Assembly: GCA_903859265.1 (NCBI GenBank)
Contig: CAIOLZ010000237.1
Coordinates: 1 to 20,913 of the forward strand
Length of the DNA stretch: 20,913 nt
From: an uncultured beta proteobacterium
GTDB lineage: Bacteria; Pseudomonadota; Gammaproteobacteria; Burkholderiales; Burkholderiaceae_C
Direction of reading: 5' to 3'
The notes beneath the pieces are model-generated. The model was not told the DNA's origin. It searched no databases and saw only the letters and a list, made by a program, of their open reading frames with translations. The translations under genes were made by a program, and so were the position numbers. Within the stretch, counting starts at the first letter, position 1, and every line of letters begins with the position of its first letter. Shown piece after piece: positions 8,856 through 16,556 of this stretch.

Positions 8856-9739
8856 CTCCTACCGATAACCCCAATCTGCACGCCACGCCCTACGGCACCC
8901 TGCCGCCCGCGTCGCCCCTGCCCAGCCGCAAGCCCATCAGCTTGCCCCGCTTACAGGAAATGCATGCACGGCACGAAAAAATCGCCATGCTCACCGCTTA
9001 CGACGCCACCTTCGCGGCCGTAGCGGACGCGGCGGGCGTAGAAGCGATCCTGGTAGGCGATTCTCTCGGAATGGTCTGCCAGGGCTTGGCCAGCACCGTG
9101 GGCGTCACGCTGGAAACCATGCGCCACTACACCGAGTGTGTAGCGCGCGGATTGCGCCGCGCACAGGGCACAGCCTGGCTGATCGGGGACATGCCTTTTG
9201 GCACTTACCAGGAATCCAAAGAACAGGCCATTCGCAACGCCACCGTGCTGATGCAGGCCGGCGCGCACATGGTCAAGTTGGAAGGTGGCGGCTGGACCAC
9301 CGAGACCGTGCAATTTCTGGTGGAGCGCGGCATTCCGGTCTGTGCGCACCTGGGGCTGACACCACAAACCGTGCACGCGCTGGGCGGCTACAGGGTACAG
9401 GGCAAAACGCAATTGGGCGCCGATTTACTGAAAAAGCAGGCGCATGCATTGCAAGACGCAGGCGCCACCATGCTGGTGCTGGAAATGGTGCCCGCTGACG
9501 TCGCGGCGGCCCTCACGCAGGCGCTCACCCGATGCGCCACCATTGGTATCGGAGCCGGAAATGGCACCGCCGGCCAGGTGCTGGTGTTGCATGACATGCT
9601 GGGTCTCAACCTTGGCAAGATGCCCAAATTTGTTCGCAACTTCATGCACGACACCGGCAGCATTCGCGGCGCCATAGAAGCCTACGTGGCCGCGGTGAAA
9701 AACGCCAGCTTCCCGGACAACGCCCTCCACGCCTGGTAA
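8852..9739 (+). CDS. panB: 3-methyl-2-oxobutanoate hydroxymethyltransferase
   Basis: This enzyme makes ketopantoate from alpha-ketoisovalerate and methylene-tetrahydrofolate, the first committed step of pantothenate (vitamin B5 and coenzyme A) synthesis in the cytoplasm. It has 295 residues. The magnesium-binding residues are recognisable as Asp70 (LVGDSLGM), Asp113 (IGDMPFG) and Glu144 (VKLEGG), equivalent to Asp45, Asp84 and Glu114 of the E. coli enzyme. It therefore carries about 25 extra residues at the N-terminus, Pro- and Thr-rich and probably disordered. The start is set by the 4-bp ATGA overlap with scpA. An internal ATG (codon 37) would remove the extension but leaves less room for the first helix. 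panC follows after 8 bp. Confidence 0.98.
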   Translation: MTPTDNPNLHATPYGTLPPASPLPSRKPISLPRLQEMHARHEKIAMLTAYDATFAAVADAAGVEAILVGDSLGMVCQGLASTVGVTLETMRHYTECVARGLRRAQGTAWLIGDMPFGTYQESKEQAIRNATVLMQAGAHMVKLEGGGWTTETVQFLVERGIPVCAHLGLTPQTVHALGGYRVQGKTQLGADLLKKQAHALQDAGATMLVLEMVPADVAAALTQALTRCATIGIGAGNGTAGQVLVLHDMLGLNLGKMPKFVRNFMHDTGSIRGAIEAYVAAVKNASFPDNALHAW

Positions 9740-9747
9740 GCAACAGC

Positions 9748-10572
9748 ATGCAGATTATTCATACGCTGGCTGAATTGCGCGAGCAGCTTGCGCCCTTTCG
9801 TCATCCCGCAGTCGTGCCCACCATGGGCAATCTGCACGACGGCCACATCGCACTGGTGCGGCGCGCGCGCCCCTTGGGCGATGTCACGGTTGCCACCATC
9901 TTCGTCAATCGCCTGCAATTCGCGCCCCATGAAGACTTCGACAGCTATCCGCGCACCTTGCAGGCTGACTGCGAAAAACTCGCTGCCGCGGGATGCGACC
10001 TTGTTTTTGCGCCTTCCGAACAAGAGCTTTATCCGCAGGCCCAAACCTTCAAAGTGCATCCGCCTGCTGCCTTGGCAGACACGCTGGAAGGCCACTTTCG
10101 GCCCGGCTTTTTTACCGGTGTTTGCACCGTGGTCATGAAGCTGCTGGCCTGCACACAGGCTCGCAGCGCCGTGTTTGGCAAAAAAGACTACCAGCAGCTC
10201 ATGGTGATCCGCGAGATGGTGCAGCAATTCGCGATGCCGGTGGACATTGTCGGCATTGAGACGCACCGCTCGGGCGATGGCCTTGCGCTGTCATCCCGCA
10301 ACGGGTATCTCAGCGCGGGAGAGCGCAGTCAGGCAGCGCAACTCTCGGAAGTGCTGTCGTCGGTTGCGCAGGCATTGCGTGCGGGCGACATCGACTTCCC
10401 GTCACTGGAAGTTGATGCCCTGCAAAATCTTGCGGCCAAGGGCTGGAAGCCGGACTACGTCGCTATCCGCCGACAAACGGACTTGCAAACACCGCAACCC
10501 GGCGATGCACTGGTCGTGCTGGGCGCCGCCCGTTTGGGCAATACGCGGTTGATTGACAACCTCGAAGTTTGA
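9748..10572 (+). CDS. panC: Pantothenate synthetase
   Basis: This is pantoate-beta-alanine ligase, the ATP-dependent last step of pantothenate synthesis, 274 residues long. The nucleotidyltransferase HIGH-like motif is in [10 protein letters not shown] at residues 24-33, and the second ATP site (the KMSKS equivalent) is LALSSRN near residue 180. FGKKDYQQL and EDFDSYPRT are also characteristic. It acts downstream of PanB and ketopantoate reductase (not in this window) on pantoate and beta-alanine. It is the last gene of the DUF3460-scpA-panB-panC operon. No clear rho-independent terminator with a T-tract is seen in the 140 bp after it. Confidence 0.98.
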   Translation: MQIIHTLAELREQLAPFRHPAVVPTMGNLHDGHIALVRRARPLGDVTVATIFVNRLQFAPHEDFDSYPRTLQADCEKLAAAGCDLVFAPSEQELYPQAQTFKVHPPAALADTLEGHFRPGFFTGVCTVVMKLLACTQARSAVFGKKDYQQLMVIREMVQQFAMPVDIVGIETHRSGDGLALSSRNGYLSAGERSQAAQLSEVLSSVAQALRAGDIDFPSLEVDALQNLAAKGWKPDYVAIRRQTDLQTPQPGDALVVLGAARLGNTRLIDNLEV

Positions 10573-10712
10573 CGATCCCAACGGTTACCGCGAGGGTCTG
10601 GTCGGCAGCAGCAGCATCGATACGGTTGATAACGTCACCAGCCCGGTCAACACCGTTACTTCGTCCAGCAAGCGTTTGCAACTTGTCGGCGGCATCGAAG
10701 GCGCCGTCTTGT

Positions 10713-11225
10713 TCAGCGGCGAACCTGCCGCAGCAGCAACATCAGGCTGACCAAAATCAGGGCACAAAAACAAAGGAACGACCAATTGGCGATCGAGCCA
10801 CCCAAAAAAGTCCAGTCAACTTTCGTGCAATCACCGCCACCGCGAAAAATCATGGGCAACGCGCGTTTGAGCGGGAAGGTTTCTATCATTCCGTAAAAAT
10901 CGCGTCCGCAGGAAACTTCCTCGGGCGGATACCACTGCAACCAGCTTTGACGCGCCGCGACGAAGGCGCCAAATCCGGAAGTTGCCAGGATCAGAATTGC
11001 ACCCGCGATGGCGCTGAGCTTGCCCTTGAAGCACGCAGCGATGCCAGCCAAGATCGCAACGATCACCAGCGCATAGCGCTGAACAATGCACATCGGGCAG
11101 GGTTCAAGCCCCACAACGTGCTGCAAGTACAAGCCAAAAGCCAGCAACGCGATGCAAACGCCACCAACAGCGATCAAAACGCGGCGCGGTGCGTAATCCA
11201 GATTCTCAAAAATGAAGTTCAGCAT
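10713..11225 (-). CDS. dsbB: Disulfide bond formation protein B
   Basis: This inner-membrane protein reoxidises periplasmic DsbA and passes electrons to quinone. From the ATG at 11225 it has 170 residues, close to the usual length. The first redox pair is Cys43-Pro-Met-Cys46, right after the first membrane helix; the second is Cys106 and Cys133 in the long periplasmic loop. Four hydrophobic segments are visible (about 15-34, 48-64, 70-90 and 143-163). An earlier in-frame ATG at 11273 would add 16 polar residues and leave only 15 bp to the divergent yggX gene; neither start has a clear ribosome site. With the later start the first CxxC aligns with E. coli DsbB (41-44), which favours it. No dsbA is nearby. 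Confidence 0.95.
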   Translation of the reverse strand: MLNFIFENLDYAPRRVLIAVGGVCIALLAFGLYLQHVVGLEPCPMCIVQRYALVIVAILAGIAACFKGKLSAIAGAILILATSGFGAFVAARQSWLQWYPPEEVSCGRDFYGMIETFPLKRALPMIFRGGGDCTKVDWTFLGGSIANWSFLCFCALILVSLMLLLRQVRR

Positions 11226-11249
11226 AGTGAAAAGAAGTCTATCCCAAAG

Positions 11250-11262
11250 CGAATAAGATTCG
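11250..11262. promoter_or_regulatory. Small dyad between divergent dsbB and yggX
   Basis: CGAAT-AAG-ATTCG is a 5-bp inverted repeat with a 3-bp spacer, located in the 63-bp gap between dsbB and yggX. It could be an operator or simply chance. TAAGAT within it (11254-11259) is a mediocre -10 for yggX, without a good -35. Confidence 0.2.
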
Positions 11263-11288
11263 GCCTCCCGCATTTACAAAGGTTCTCG

Positions 11289-11561
11289 ATGGCACGCACC
11301 GTTCACTGCATCAAACTTGGAAAAGACGCCGAAGGTTTGGACTTTCCGCCCTACCCCGGTGAGCTCGGCAAACGCATCTGGGAAAGCGTCAGCAAGGAAG
11401 CCTGGGCCGCATGGCTCAAGCACCAGACCATGCTGGTCAATGAAAACCGCCTGAACCTGGCAGATGCCCGCGCGCGCCAATACCTGGCGCGGCAAATGGA
11501 AAATCACTTTTTCGGCGAAGGCGCCGATGCAGCCCAGGGCTACGTTCCACCGGCTGCCTGA
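11289..11561 (+). CDS. yggX: Probable Fe(2+)-trafficking protein (YggX family)
   Basis: This 90-residue protein opens with [30 protein letters not shown], the hallmark of the YggX family, including the single conserved cysteine (Cys7). The motif [23 protein letters not shown] and the C-terminal FFGEG are also family-typical. YggX proteins help protect iron-sulfur proteins from oxidative damage and are proposed to handle intracellular Fe(II). A good Shine-Dalgarno (AAAGG, 11278-11282) lies 6 nt before the ATG. The stop codon is only 6 nt upstream of, and in the same reading frame as, the mnmC homologue, so the two are probably co-translated. Confidence 0.96.
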   Translation: MARTVHCIKLGKDAEGLDFPPYPGELGKRIWESVSKEAWAAWLKHQTMLVNENRLNLADARARQYLARQMENHFFGEGADAAQGYVPPAA

Positions 11562-11567
11562 GGGCTG

Positions 11568-13244
11568 ATGCAGGCCGCATTGGATGAGGCGTGGTCCGGA
11601 CACCCGGTCTGGACCATTCTGGATACCGATTTCGGCCCCGGTGAGCGGTTTTTGGAAGTCTGTGCGCGCTGGCACAGCAACAAGCAGCGACCCGCCTTGC
11701 TGCATTACGTGGCGCTGTGCGAGCCACAGTCCAAACTCCCAGGAAGAGCTCTGCATCCGGGTTTCAACCGTTTCCTGTACGAAGACGGTCGGATTTCTCT
11801 CACACTTTGTCTGGGTGACAGTCATCGAATGATGTCGGAACTGCGCCTGCAGGCCGACAGTGTTTACGGCACAGCCTGCAATGACTGGGATGCCGCCACG
11901 CTGTCCCTTTTGGCCCGCAACTGCAGGCCGGGCGCGCAACTGAGCGACCTCAACATCTCTGGCGCAAATAATGCGCATTGGGCGCGCATCGGTTTCAAGG
12001 TCACTGCGGCAGCTGCCGACCCAGAGGGCAAGGCGCACCACCGCCAGACTGCGGTGTATGCGCCGCCATGGCCCATCAAAAATACGCGCTTTCTTTCCAA
12101 CGCAGCCCTAAAGGTGGGACGTTGCGCCGTGATTGGAGCGGGTCTTGGCGGCGCAAGCGTGGCACGGGCGCTGGCTTTGCGCGGATGGGATGTCTCGGTG
12201 CTAGACGCAATGGCGCAACCGGCGTGCGGGGCCTCGGGGCTGCCGGTTGGGCTGTGCGTGCCGCAACACTCGGCGGACCACAATCCGCAATCCCGGCTGC
12301 TGGAACAAGGGGTGCGTCTATCGCTCGGGCACGCCCTGCACTGGCTCAACAATGGGCAGGATTGCCGCGTGAGTGGCGTGCTGGAAAAGGCAGCAAAGCA
12401 CACCTGGCACGCCGACGCAGGCTGGATTAAACCCGCGTCGCTGGTGCGCGCCTGGCTGAATCACGACCGCATCTGCTTTACGGGCAATGCCGCGGTCAAG
12501 TCCCTTTCCCGCGAGGCTTCGCAATGGATTTTGAAAGATGCGCTGGGACAGGTTCTGGAGCGCGCCGACCTCGTCGTGTTCGCCACGGCAAACGGCAGCA
12601 CGGAACTGATCCAAAGTTTGACCCCGCAAGAAGTGCTGCGCGACGACGTGCTGCGCAAAATCGGCGCATTGCAAGCCATGCACGGTCTGGTCAGCATCGC
12701 CACCATGCCCGCGGACCTTCCCTCAGCGACGCCCATGAACGGCCGCGGCAGCGTGATCCCCGGCGTGCCGGATGTTTCCGGCCAAAGCAGTGGTACCGCT
12801 GCGCATCTCTACGCGGGCGCCAGCTACATCAAAGCCCCGATAGCACCGGCGGACCAGGAACGCCTGCACGCCCAAAATCTGGAAAAGTTGCAGTTTCTGG
12901 CCCCCGAGTACGCACCCACGCTAGCCGACGCCATTGCACGGGATTCGGTGCAATCCTGGAGCGGCACGCGCTGCGTCACCCATGACCGCTTGCCGCTGGT
13001 TGGGCCCATCGAAGCTGCCGACAAGCCAGGCCTGTGGATTTGCACCGGCATGGGCTCGCGCGGTATCAGTCTGGCAGCGCTGTGCGCCGAATTGCTGGTG
13101 GCCTACATTGGCGCGGAGCCACTCCCGCTGGAAGCCAGCCTCGCCAAAAGTCTGTCGGTCAATCGCCCTCGAAAGCGAAGTCGAGGGGCCGACTCCGACA
13201 GCGCCTTGCCTATTGCATCGCCGCCGCCGGGCGGTGTGCCCTGA
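11568..13244 (+). CDS. mnmC: MnmC-like tRNA-modification protein; oxidoreductase domain intact, methyltransferase domain degenerate
   Basis: In enterobacteria MnmC has two activities on tRNA wobble uridine 34: a C-terminal FAD-dependent step (cmnm5 to nm5) and an N-terminal SAM-dependent methylation (nm5 to mnm5). This 558-residue protein has a good C-terminal half: FAD motif V-I-G-A-G-L-G-G at 188-195, GASGLPVG, GWIKPASLVR, RCVTHDRLPLVGP and GMGSRGISLAALCAELL. The N-terminal half is only about 185 residues (about 255 in E. coli). It starts directly at HPVWTILDTDFGPG, missing about 50 leading residues. It also lacks about 25-30 residues after position 53. Where E. coli has the catalytic LDGFAPAKNPDMW, it reads YGTACNDWDAATL. 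An in-frame stop (the yggX TGA) 9 bp upstream rules out a longer start. A 24-residue tail overlaps the convergent gene by 35 bp. The methyltransferase is probably inactive (inference). Confidence 0.9.
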   Translation: MQAALDEAWSGHPVWTILDTDFGPGERFLEVCARWHSNKQRPALLHYVALCEPQSKLPGRALHPGFNRFLYEDGRISLTLCLGDSHRMMSELRLQADSVYGTACNDWDAATLSLLARNCRPGAQLSDLNISGANNAHWARIGFKVTAAAADPEGKAHHRQTAVYAPPWPIKNTRFLSNAALKVGRCAVIGAGLGGASVARALALRGWDVSVLDAMAQPACGASGLPVGLCVPQHSADHNPQSRLLEQGVRLSLGHALHWLNNGQDCRVSGVLEKAAKHTWHADAGWIKPASLVRAWLNHDRICFTGNAAVKSLSREASQWILKDALGQVLERADLVVFATANGSTELIQSLTPQEVLRDDVLRKIGALQAMHGLVSIATMPADLPSATPMNGRGSVIPGVPDVSGQSSGTAAHLYAGASYIKAPIAPADQERLHAQNLEKLQFLAPEYAPTLADAIARDSVQSWSGTRCVTHDRLPLVGPIEAADKPGLWICTGMGSRGISLAALCAELLVAYIGAEPLPLEASLAKSLSVNRPRKRSRGADSDSALPIASPPPGGVP

Positions 13245-14418
13245 CGTAATCGTCGCTGGGCTGGTAATCCCGTCCATCGGCATATCGCCATTGCACCATG
13301 GTGCCTTTGCCACCGCGCACATCGAGCTTGCCCACAAAGGTGCCCATGGTCGATTGCTGGTCGAGCGCGCGGAACTCCGCAGGCCCGAAAGGCGTCTGGA
13401 ACTTCAGGCCGCGCATGGCCTTCACCAGTTTCTCGTTGTCCACGCTTTTGGCCTTGGCAATCGCGGCAAAAATCGCCTGCATCGTGGCGTAGCCCACCAC
13501 CGAACCCACCTTCGGGTTTTCGTTGTAGCGCTTGTAGTAGTTCGACGCAAACGACGAATGGGCCTTGGTATCGATCTGGTCCCACGGGTAACCGGTCACG
13601 ATCCAGCCGGGTGGTGTTTCGTCCTTGAGCACATCCAGATATTCGGGCTCACCCGAGAGCATCGAGACCACCGGAATCTTGGGAAACACGTTGCGCTGGT
13701 TGCCTTCGCGTACCAGTTTGGCAAGGTCTGCGCCAAAGGTGACGTTAAAAATGGCGTCCGGTTTAGCCTGTGTTACGGCCTGCAAAGTCGTTCCCGCATC
13801 CAGCTTGCCCAGCACCGGCCATTGCTCGGCGACAAACTCAACATCAGGCCGCTTGGCCTTGAGCTGCTCCTTGAAACTGGCCACCGCGCTCTGGCCGTAT
13901 TCGTAATTGGGCGCAATCGTGGCCCAGCGCCGGGCGGGCAGTTTGGCGGCCTCTTCGACCAGCATGGCGGCCTGCATGTAGGTGCTCGGACGCAGGCGGA
14001 AGGTGTAACGGTTGCCCTTGTCCCAGACCAGCGCGTCGCTCAGCGGCTCGCTGGCCACAAAAAGCCGCTTGTGCGTCAGCGCGTAATCGGCCAGCGCCAG
14101 CCCGACGTTGGATAAAAATCCGCCGGCCAAAACATCGACTTTCTCGTTGGCAGTAAGCTCCACGGCGTGCCGCAAAGCCTCTTCGGGCTTGCCCGCATCG
14201 TCTCGCGAGATGACTTGCACCGGCCGACCCAGCAGCCCTCCCGACGCATTGATTTCGTCCACCGCCAGTTGCCAGCCCTGGCGGTAAGGCGTGGTGAATT
14301 GCGGAATGCTGGAGTAGCTGTTGATCTCGCCAATCCTGATCGGCACCGGCTCGGCGGCTTGAGCCGCTGAGGCACAGGCCAGAGCCCATCCTAAAAATAT
14401 TCTCGCTGTATTGTTCAT
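13210..14418 (-). CDS. ABC transporter substrate-binding protein, Leu/Ile/Val-binding (HAAT) family
   Basis: This is a periplasmic binding protein of 402 residues with a Sec signal peptide (about 1-21, ending ASAAQA before AEPVPIRIGEIN). The body fits the type I receptor family (Peripla_BP_6): an N-terminal lobe with PYRQGWQLAVDEINASGGLLGRPVQVISRDD, typical of Leu/Ile/Val, amide or urea receptors, and a second lobe from about residue 150. The ligand cannot be named. No LivHMGF-type permease or ATPase lies in the window. Instead it sits 64 bp after the last permease gene of the BMP-type nucleoside transporter, on the same strand. A ribosome site (GGAAG, 4 nt before the ATG) is present. Its 3' end overlaps the convergent mnmC gene by 35 bp. 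Confidence 0.92.
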   Translation of the reverse strand: MNNTARIFLGWALACASAAQAAEPVPIRIGEINSYSSIPQFTTPYRQGWQLAVDEINASGGLLGRPVQVISRDDAGKPEEALRHAVELTANEKVDVLAGGFLSNVGLALADYALTHKRLFVASEPLSDALVWDKGNRYTFRLRPSTYMQAAMLVEEAAKLPARRWATIAPNYEYGQSAVASFKEQLKAKRPDVEFVAEQWPVLGKLDAGTTLQAVTQAKPDAIFNVTFGADLAKLVREGNQRNVFPKIPVVSMLSGEPEYLDVLKDETPPGWIVTGYPWDQIDTKAHSSFASNYYKRYNENPKVGSVVGYATMQAIFAAIAKAKSVDNEKLVKAMRGLKFQTPFGPAEFRALDQQSTMGTFVGKLDVRGGKGTMVQWRYADGRDYQPSDDYVRAHRPAAAMQ

Positions 14419-14482
14419 AGTTCTTCCGAGCCTTAGGCCAATTCACAGGCCGCCATTCTCGCCGAGTCGGGACAGGGCCCCA

Positions 14483-15454
14483 CTAGCGCTCTTTCACATA
14501 GGGCTTGCCCAAAGCTGCCGGGGCCACCGACTTGCCGCCAATACCGGCCAGCAGGACGACCGTCATCAGGTATGGCAAGGCCTGGATGAACTGCACCGGG
14601 ATCTCGGGCAGGCCAGGCACCGACACACCTTGTAAGCGGATCGCCGCCGCGTCCAGAAAGCCAAATAGCAGGCAGGCGCACAAGGTGGCAAAGGGCCGCC
14701 AGCGTCCAAAAATAAGCGCTGCCAAGGCCATAAAACCCCGGCCCGCGGTCATATCACGGGAAAAGTTGGCGCCCTGCGCCAGCACCAGATAACTGCCCGC
14801 CAGACCGCACAGGGCACCATTGATGGTCAACGCTGCATAGCGCAGTTTTTGGACCGAAACCCCCGCCGCATCCACCATTTGCGGGTTCTCGCCCACGGCG
14901 CGCAAGCGCAAGCCAAAACGCGTTCGATACATCAACCACCAGACTGCGGGCACCAGCGCGAGGCTGCAATACGTCAGCCCGTTATGCGTCAAAAAAGCCA
15001 CGCACATCACGCGTGCCACTGTAGGCATGGTGTCCCACGTGGCCTGGGTACCTGCCGACAAGAGTGGCTGCAGCCGCACATGGGCGTCCAGCGGTGGCGT
15101 CTGCCCGCCCTGCGCAAACCATGCAATTCCAAGTACCGAGGTCATACCCGAGGCCAGGATATTCACCGCCACGCCGGACACCACCTGATCCCCGCGGTAG
15201 CTGACACAAGCCACCCCGTGCAACCAGGAAAGCGCCATCCCGACACCGACCGCAGCAGCCATCGCCAGCGCGGTCGAGGAATAGACAGCACCGGTAGCGC
15301 CCGCCGCAAATGCGGCAAACAGCATCTTGCCCTCCAACCCGATATCGACCACCCCCGATCGCTCGGAAAAAAGCCCGGCCAGGGCGCACAAAACCAGTGG
15401 CGTGGACACCCGCAGCGTGGACGCGAGCATGGAGCCGATCAACGCTTCATCCAT
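14483..15454 (-). CDS. ABC transporter permease, BMP/nucleoside type (second permease)
   Basis: This inner-membrane permease of 323 residues belongs to the BPD_transp_2 group used by BMP-type nucleoside transporters (NupC/YufQ-like). The signature ERSGVVDIGLEGKMLFAAFAA at about residues 32-52 is the usual one for this partner. About eight or more hydrophobic segments follow. The chosen start (ATG at 15454) overlaps the upstream permease stop by 8 bases (ATGGATGA); the frame opens 16 codons earlier, but that part is polar and lies inside the upstream gene. It pairs with the permease at 15447-16556 to form the channel. It is followed, after 64 bp, by the HAAT-family binding protein. Confidence 0.94.
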   Translation of the reverse strand: MDEALIGSMLASTLRVSTPLVLCALAGLFSERSGVVDIGLEGKMLFAAFAAGATGAVYSSTALAMAAAVGVGMALSWLHGVACVSYRGDQVVSGVAVNILASGMTSVLGIAWFAQGGQTPPLDAHVRLQPLLSAGTQATWDTMPTVARVMCVAFLTHNGLTYCSLALVPAVWWLMYRTRFGLRLRAVGENPQMVDAAGVSVQKLRYAALTINGALCGLAGSYLVLAQGANFSRDMTAGRGFMALAALIFGRWRPFATLCACLLFGFLDAAAIRLQGVSVPGLPEIPVQFIQALPYLMTVVLLAGIGGKSVAPAALGKPYVKER

Positions 15455-16556
15455 GACGCAGCAGCCCGAATTTTCCAAGAACCCAGGCCAGCGCTGGCGC
15501 AATCGCGTAGGTCATGGCGCCCGAGAAAAGCACCATGAAGCCCTGCAGCATCACCACCATGTCCCGGGTAAAGCCGGGAATGTCAAAAGCCACTTCGGCA
15601 CCGCCCTGAAACAGGGCACCGAACAACAGGCTCGAAAACACAATTCCCGCCGGATGATTACGCCCCATCAACGCTACGGCGATGCCGGTAAATCCGGCGC
15701 CGTTCACATAGTCCAGCAGCAACTTCCCGCTCACACCTGCAATCTCATTCATGCCAACCATGCCGGCCAGTGCGCCGGACAGACCCATCGCAATCATGAT
15801 CTGGTGGCGGTCGTTGATACCCGCATATTGCGCAGCACCCGGGCTGGAACCAACCACGCGCAAGCGGTAACCGCCACGCAATTGCCACAGAAAAACATAG
15901 ACTCCCAGACAGGCCACCAAGGCCAGCACAAAGCTCAGGTTAAGCGGGCTTTGGGGCCACGCCACGCCCATCCATGCCAATGCCTCGTGCGCATTTGGCA
16001 AATGCGCGGAGGGCGCAAACGGCAGGCTTTCAACGGCCATGGATCCCGGCGGCCGCACGAAATTGACCAGCACATAGACCAACAGGGCACTGGCAATGAA
16101 GTTGAACATGATGGTGGTGATCACCACATGGCTGCCGCGGTAGGCTTGCAAATAGGCCGGCACAGCCGCCCACGCAGCGCCCCAGATCGCGCTAAACAGC
16201 AACATCATCGGCAACATGACCCAAGCCGGCCAATGGTTGGAAAAGGTCATCGCCAACAGACCGCAACCGAGACCACCCAGCACGGCCTGCCCCTCAGCGC
16301 CAATGTTGAACAAACCTGCGCGGTGCGCCACAGCGACCGACAGCCCCGTAAAGATGAAGGTGGTGGCGTAGTACAGCGTGTAGCTCAGGTTGCGCTGGCT
16401 GCCAAATGCCCCCTTGAGCAAGGCGAGCAACACCTCCAAGGGGCTCTGGCCAATGAGTGCCACGACGCAGGCCGAGGCGCCCAGCGCTACCAGCAGACAC
16501 ACCAGCGGCAGTAAGAGGAGATCCGCCCAGAGGGGCAATTCGCTGCCGCGCCTCAT
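15447..16556 (-). CDS. ABC transporter permease, BMP/nucleoside type (first permease)
   Basis: This is a 369-residue inner-membrane permease (NupB/YufP-like) with many hydrophobic segments. Its family signature is VAHRAGLFNIGAEGQAVLGGLG at about residues 77-98, and a further conserved stretch is YRGSHVVITTIMFNFIASALLV. The start at 16556 gives MRRGSELPLWADLLLLPLV and overlaps the ATPase stop by 4 bp (ATGA), indicating translational coupling. An upstream in-frame ATG at 16601 would add 15 Arg/Gly-rich residues inside the ATPase gene and is unlikely. It works as a heterodimer with the next permease. Confidence 0.95.
   Translation of the reverse strand: MRRGSELPLWADLLLLPLVCLLVALGASACVVALIGQSPLEVLLALLKGAFGSQRNLSYTLYYATTFIFTGLSVAVAHRAGLFNIGAEGQAVLGGLGCGLLAMTFSNHWPAWVMLPMMLLFSAIWGAAWAAVPAYLQAYRGSHVVITTIMFNFIASALLVYVLVNFVRPPGSMAVESLPFAPSAHLPNAHEALAWMGVAWPQSPLNLSFVLALVACLGVYVFLWQLRGGYRLRVVGSSPGAAQYAGINDRHQIMIAMGLSGALAGMVGMNEIAGVSGKLLLDYVNGAGFTGIAVALMGRNHPAGIVFSSLLFGALFQGGAEVAFDIPGFTRDMVVMLQGFMVLFSGAMTYAIAPALAWVLGKFGLLRHG

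Noticed and set aside
10573..10712. The 140-bp gap between panC and dsbB, checked for a small gene or terminator on both strands.
   Set aside because: One minus-strand frame (about 10463-10700) reads as Ala/Asp-rich helix-like protein, but it has only a TTG start, no ribosome site, and runs into panC antisense. Short inverted repeats exist (for example GTTGA/TCAAC around 10625-10651) but none with a T-tract. Nothing recognisable.
10569..11561. Plus-strand 330-codon frame covering dsbB antisense and running into yggX.
   Set aside because: Only its last 91 codons (yggX from 11289) match a known family; the rest is antisense to dsbB with biased composition.
12934..14115. Plus-strand 393-codon frame antisense to the HAAT receptor gene.
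   Set aside because: It has no recognisable domain and is explained by codon bias opposite a well-supported secreted protein gene. The same applies to the long plus-strand frames at 15327-16514, 16940-18142 and 17970-19199 opposite the transporter genes.
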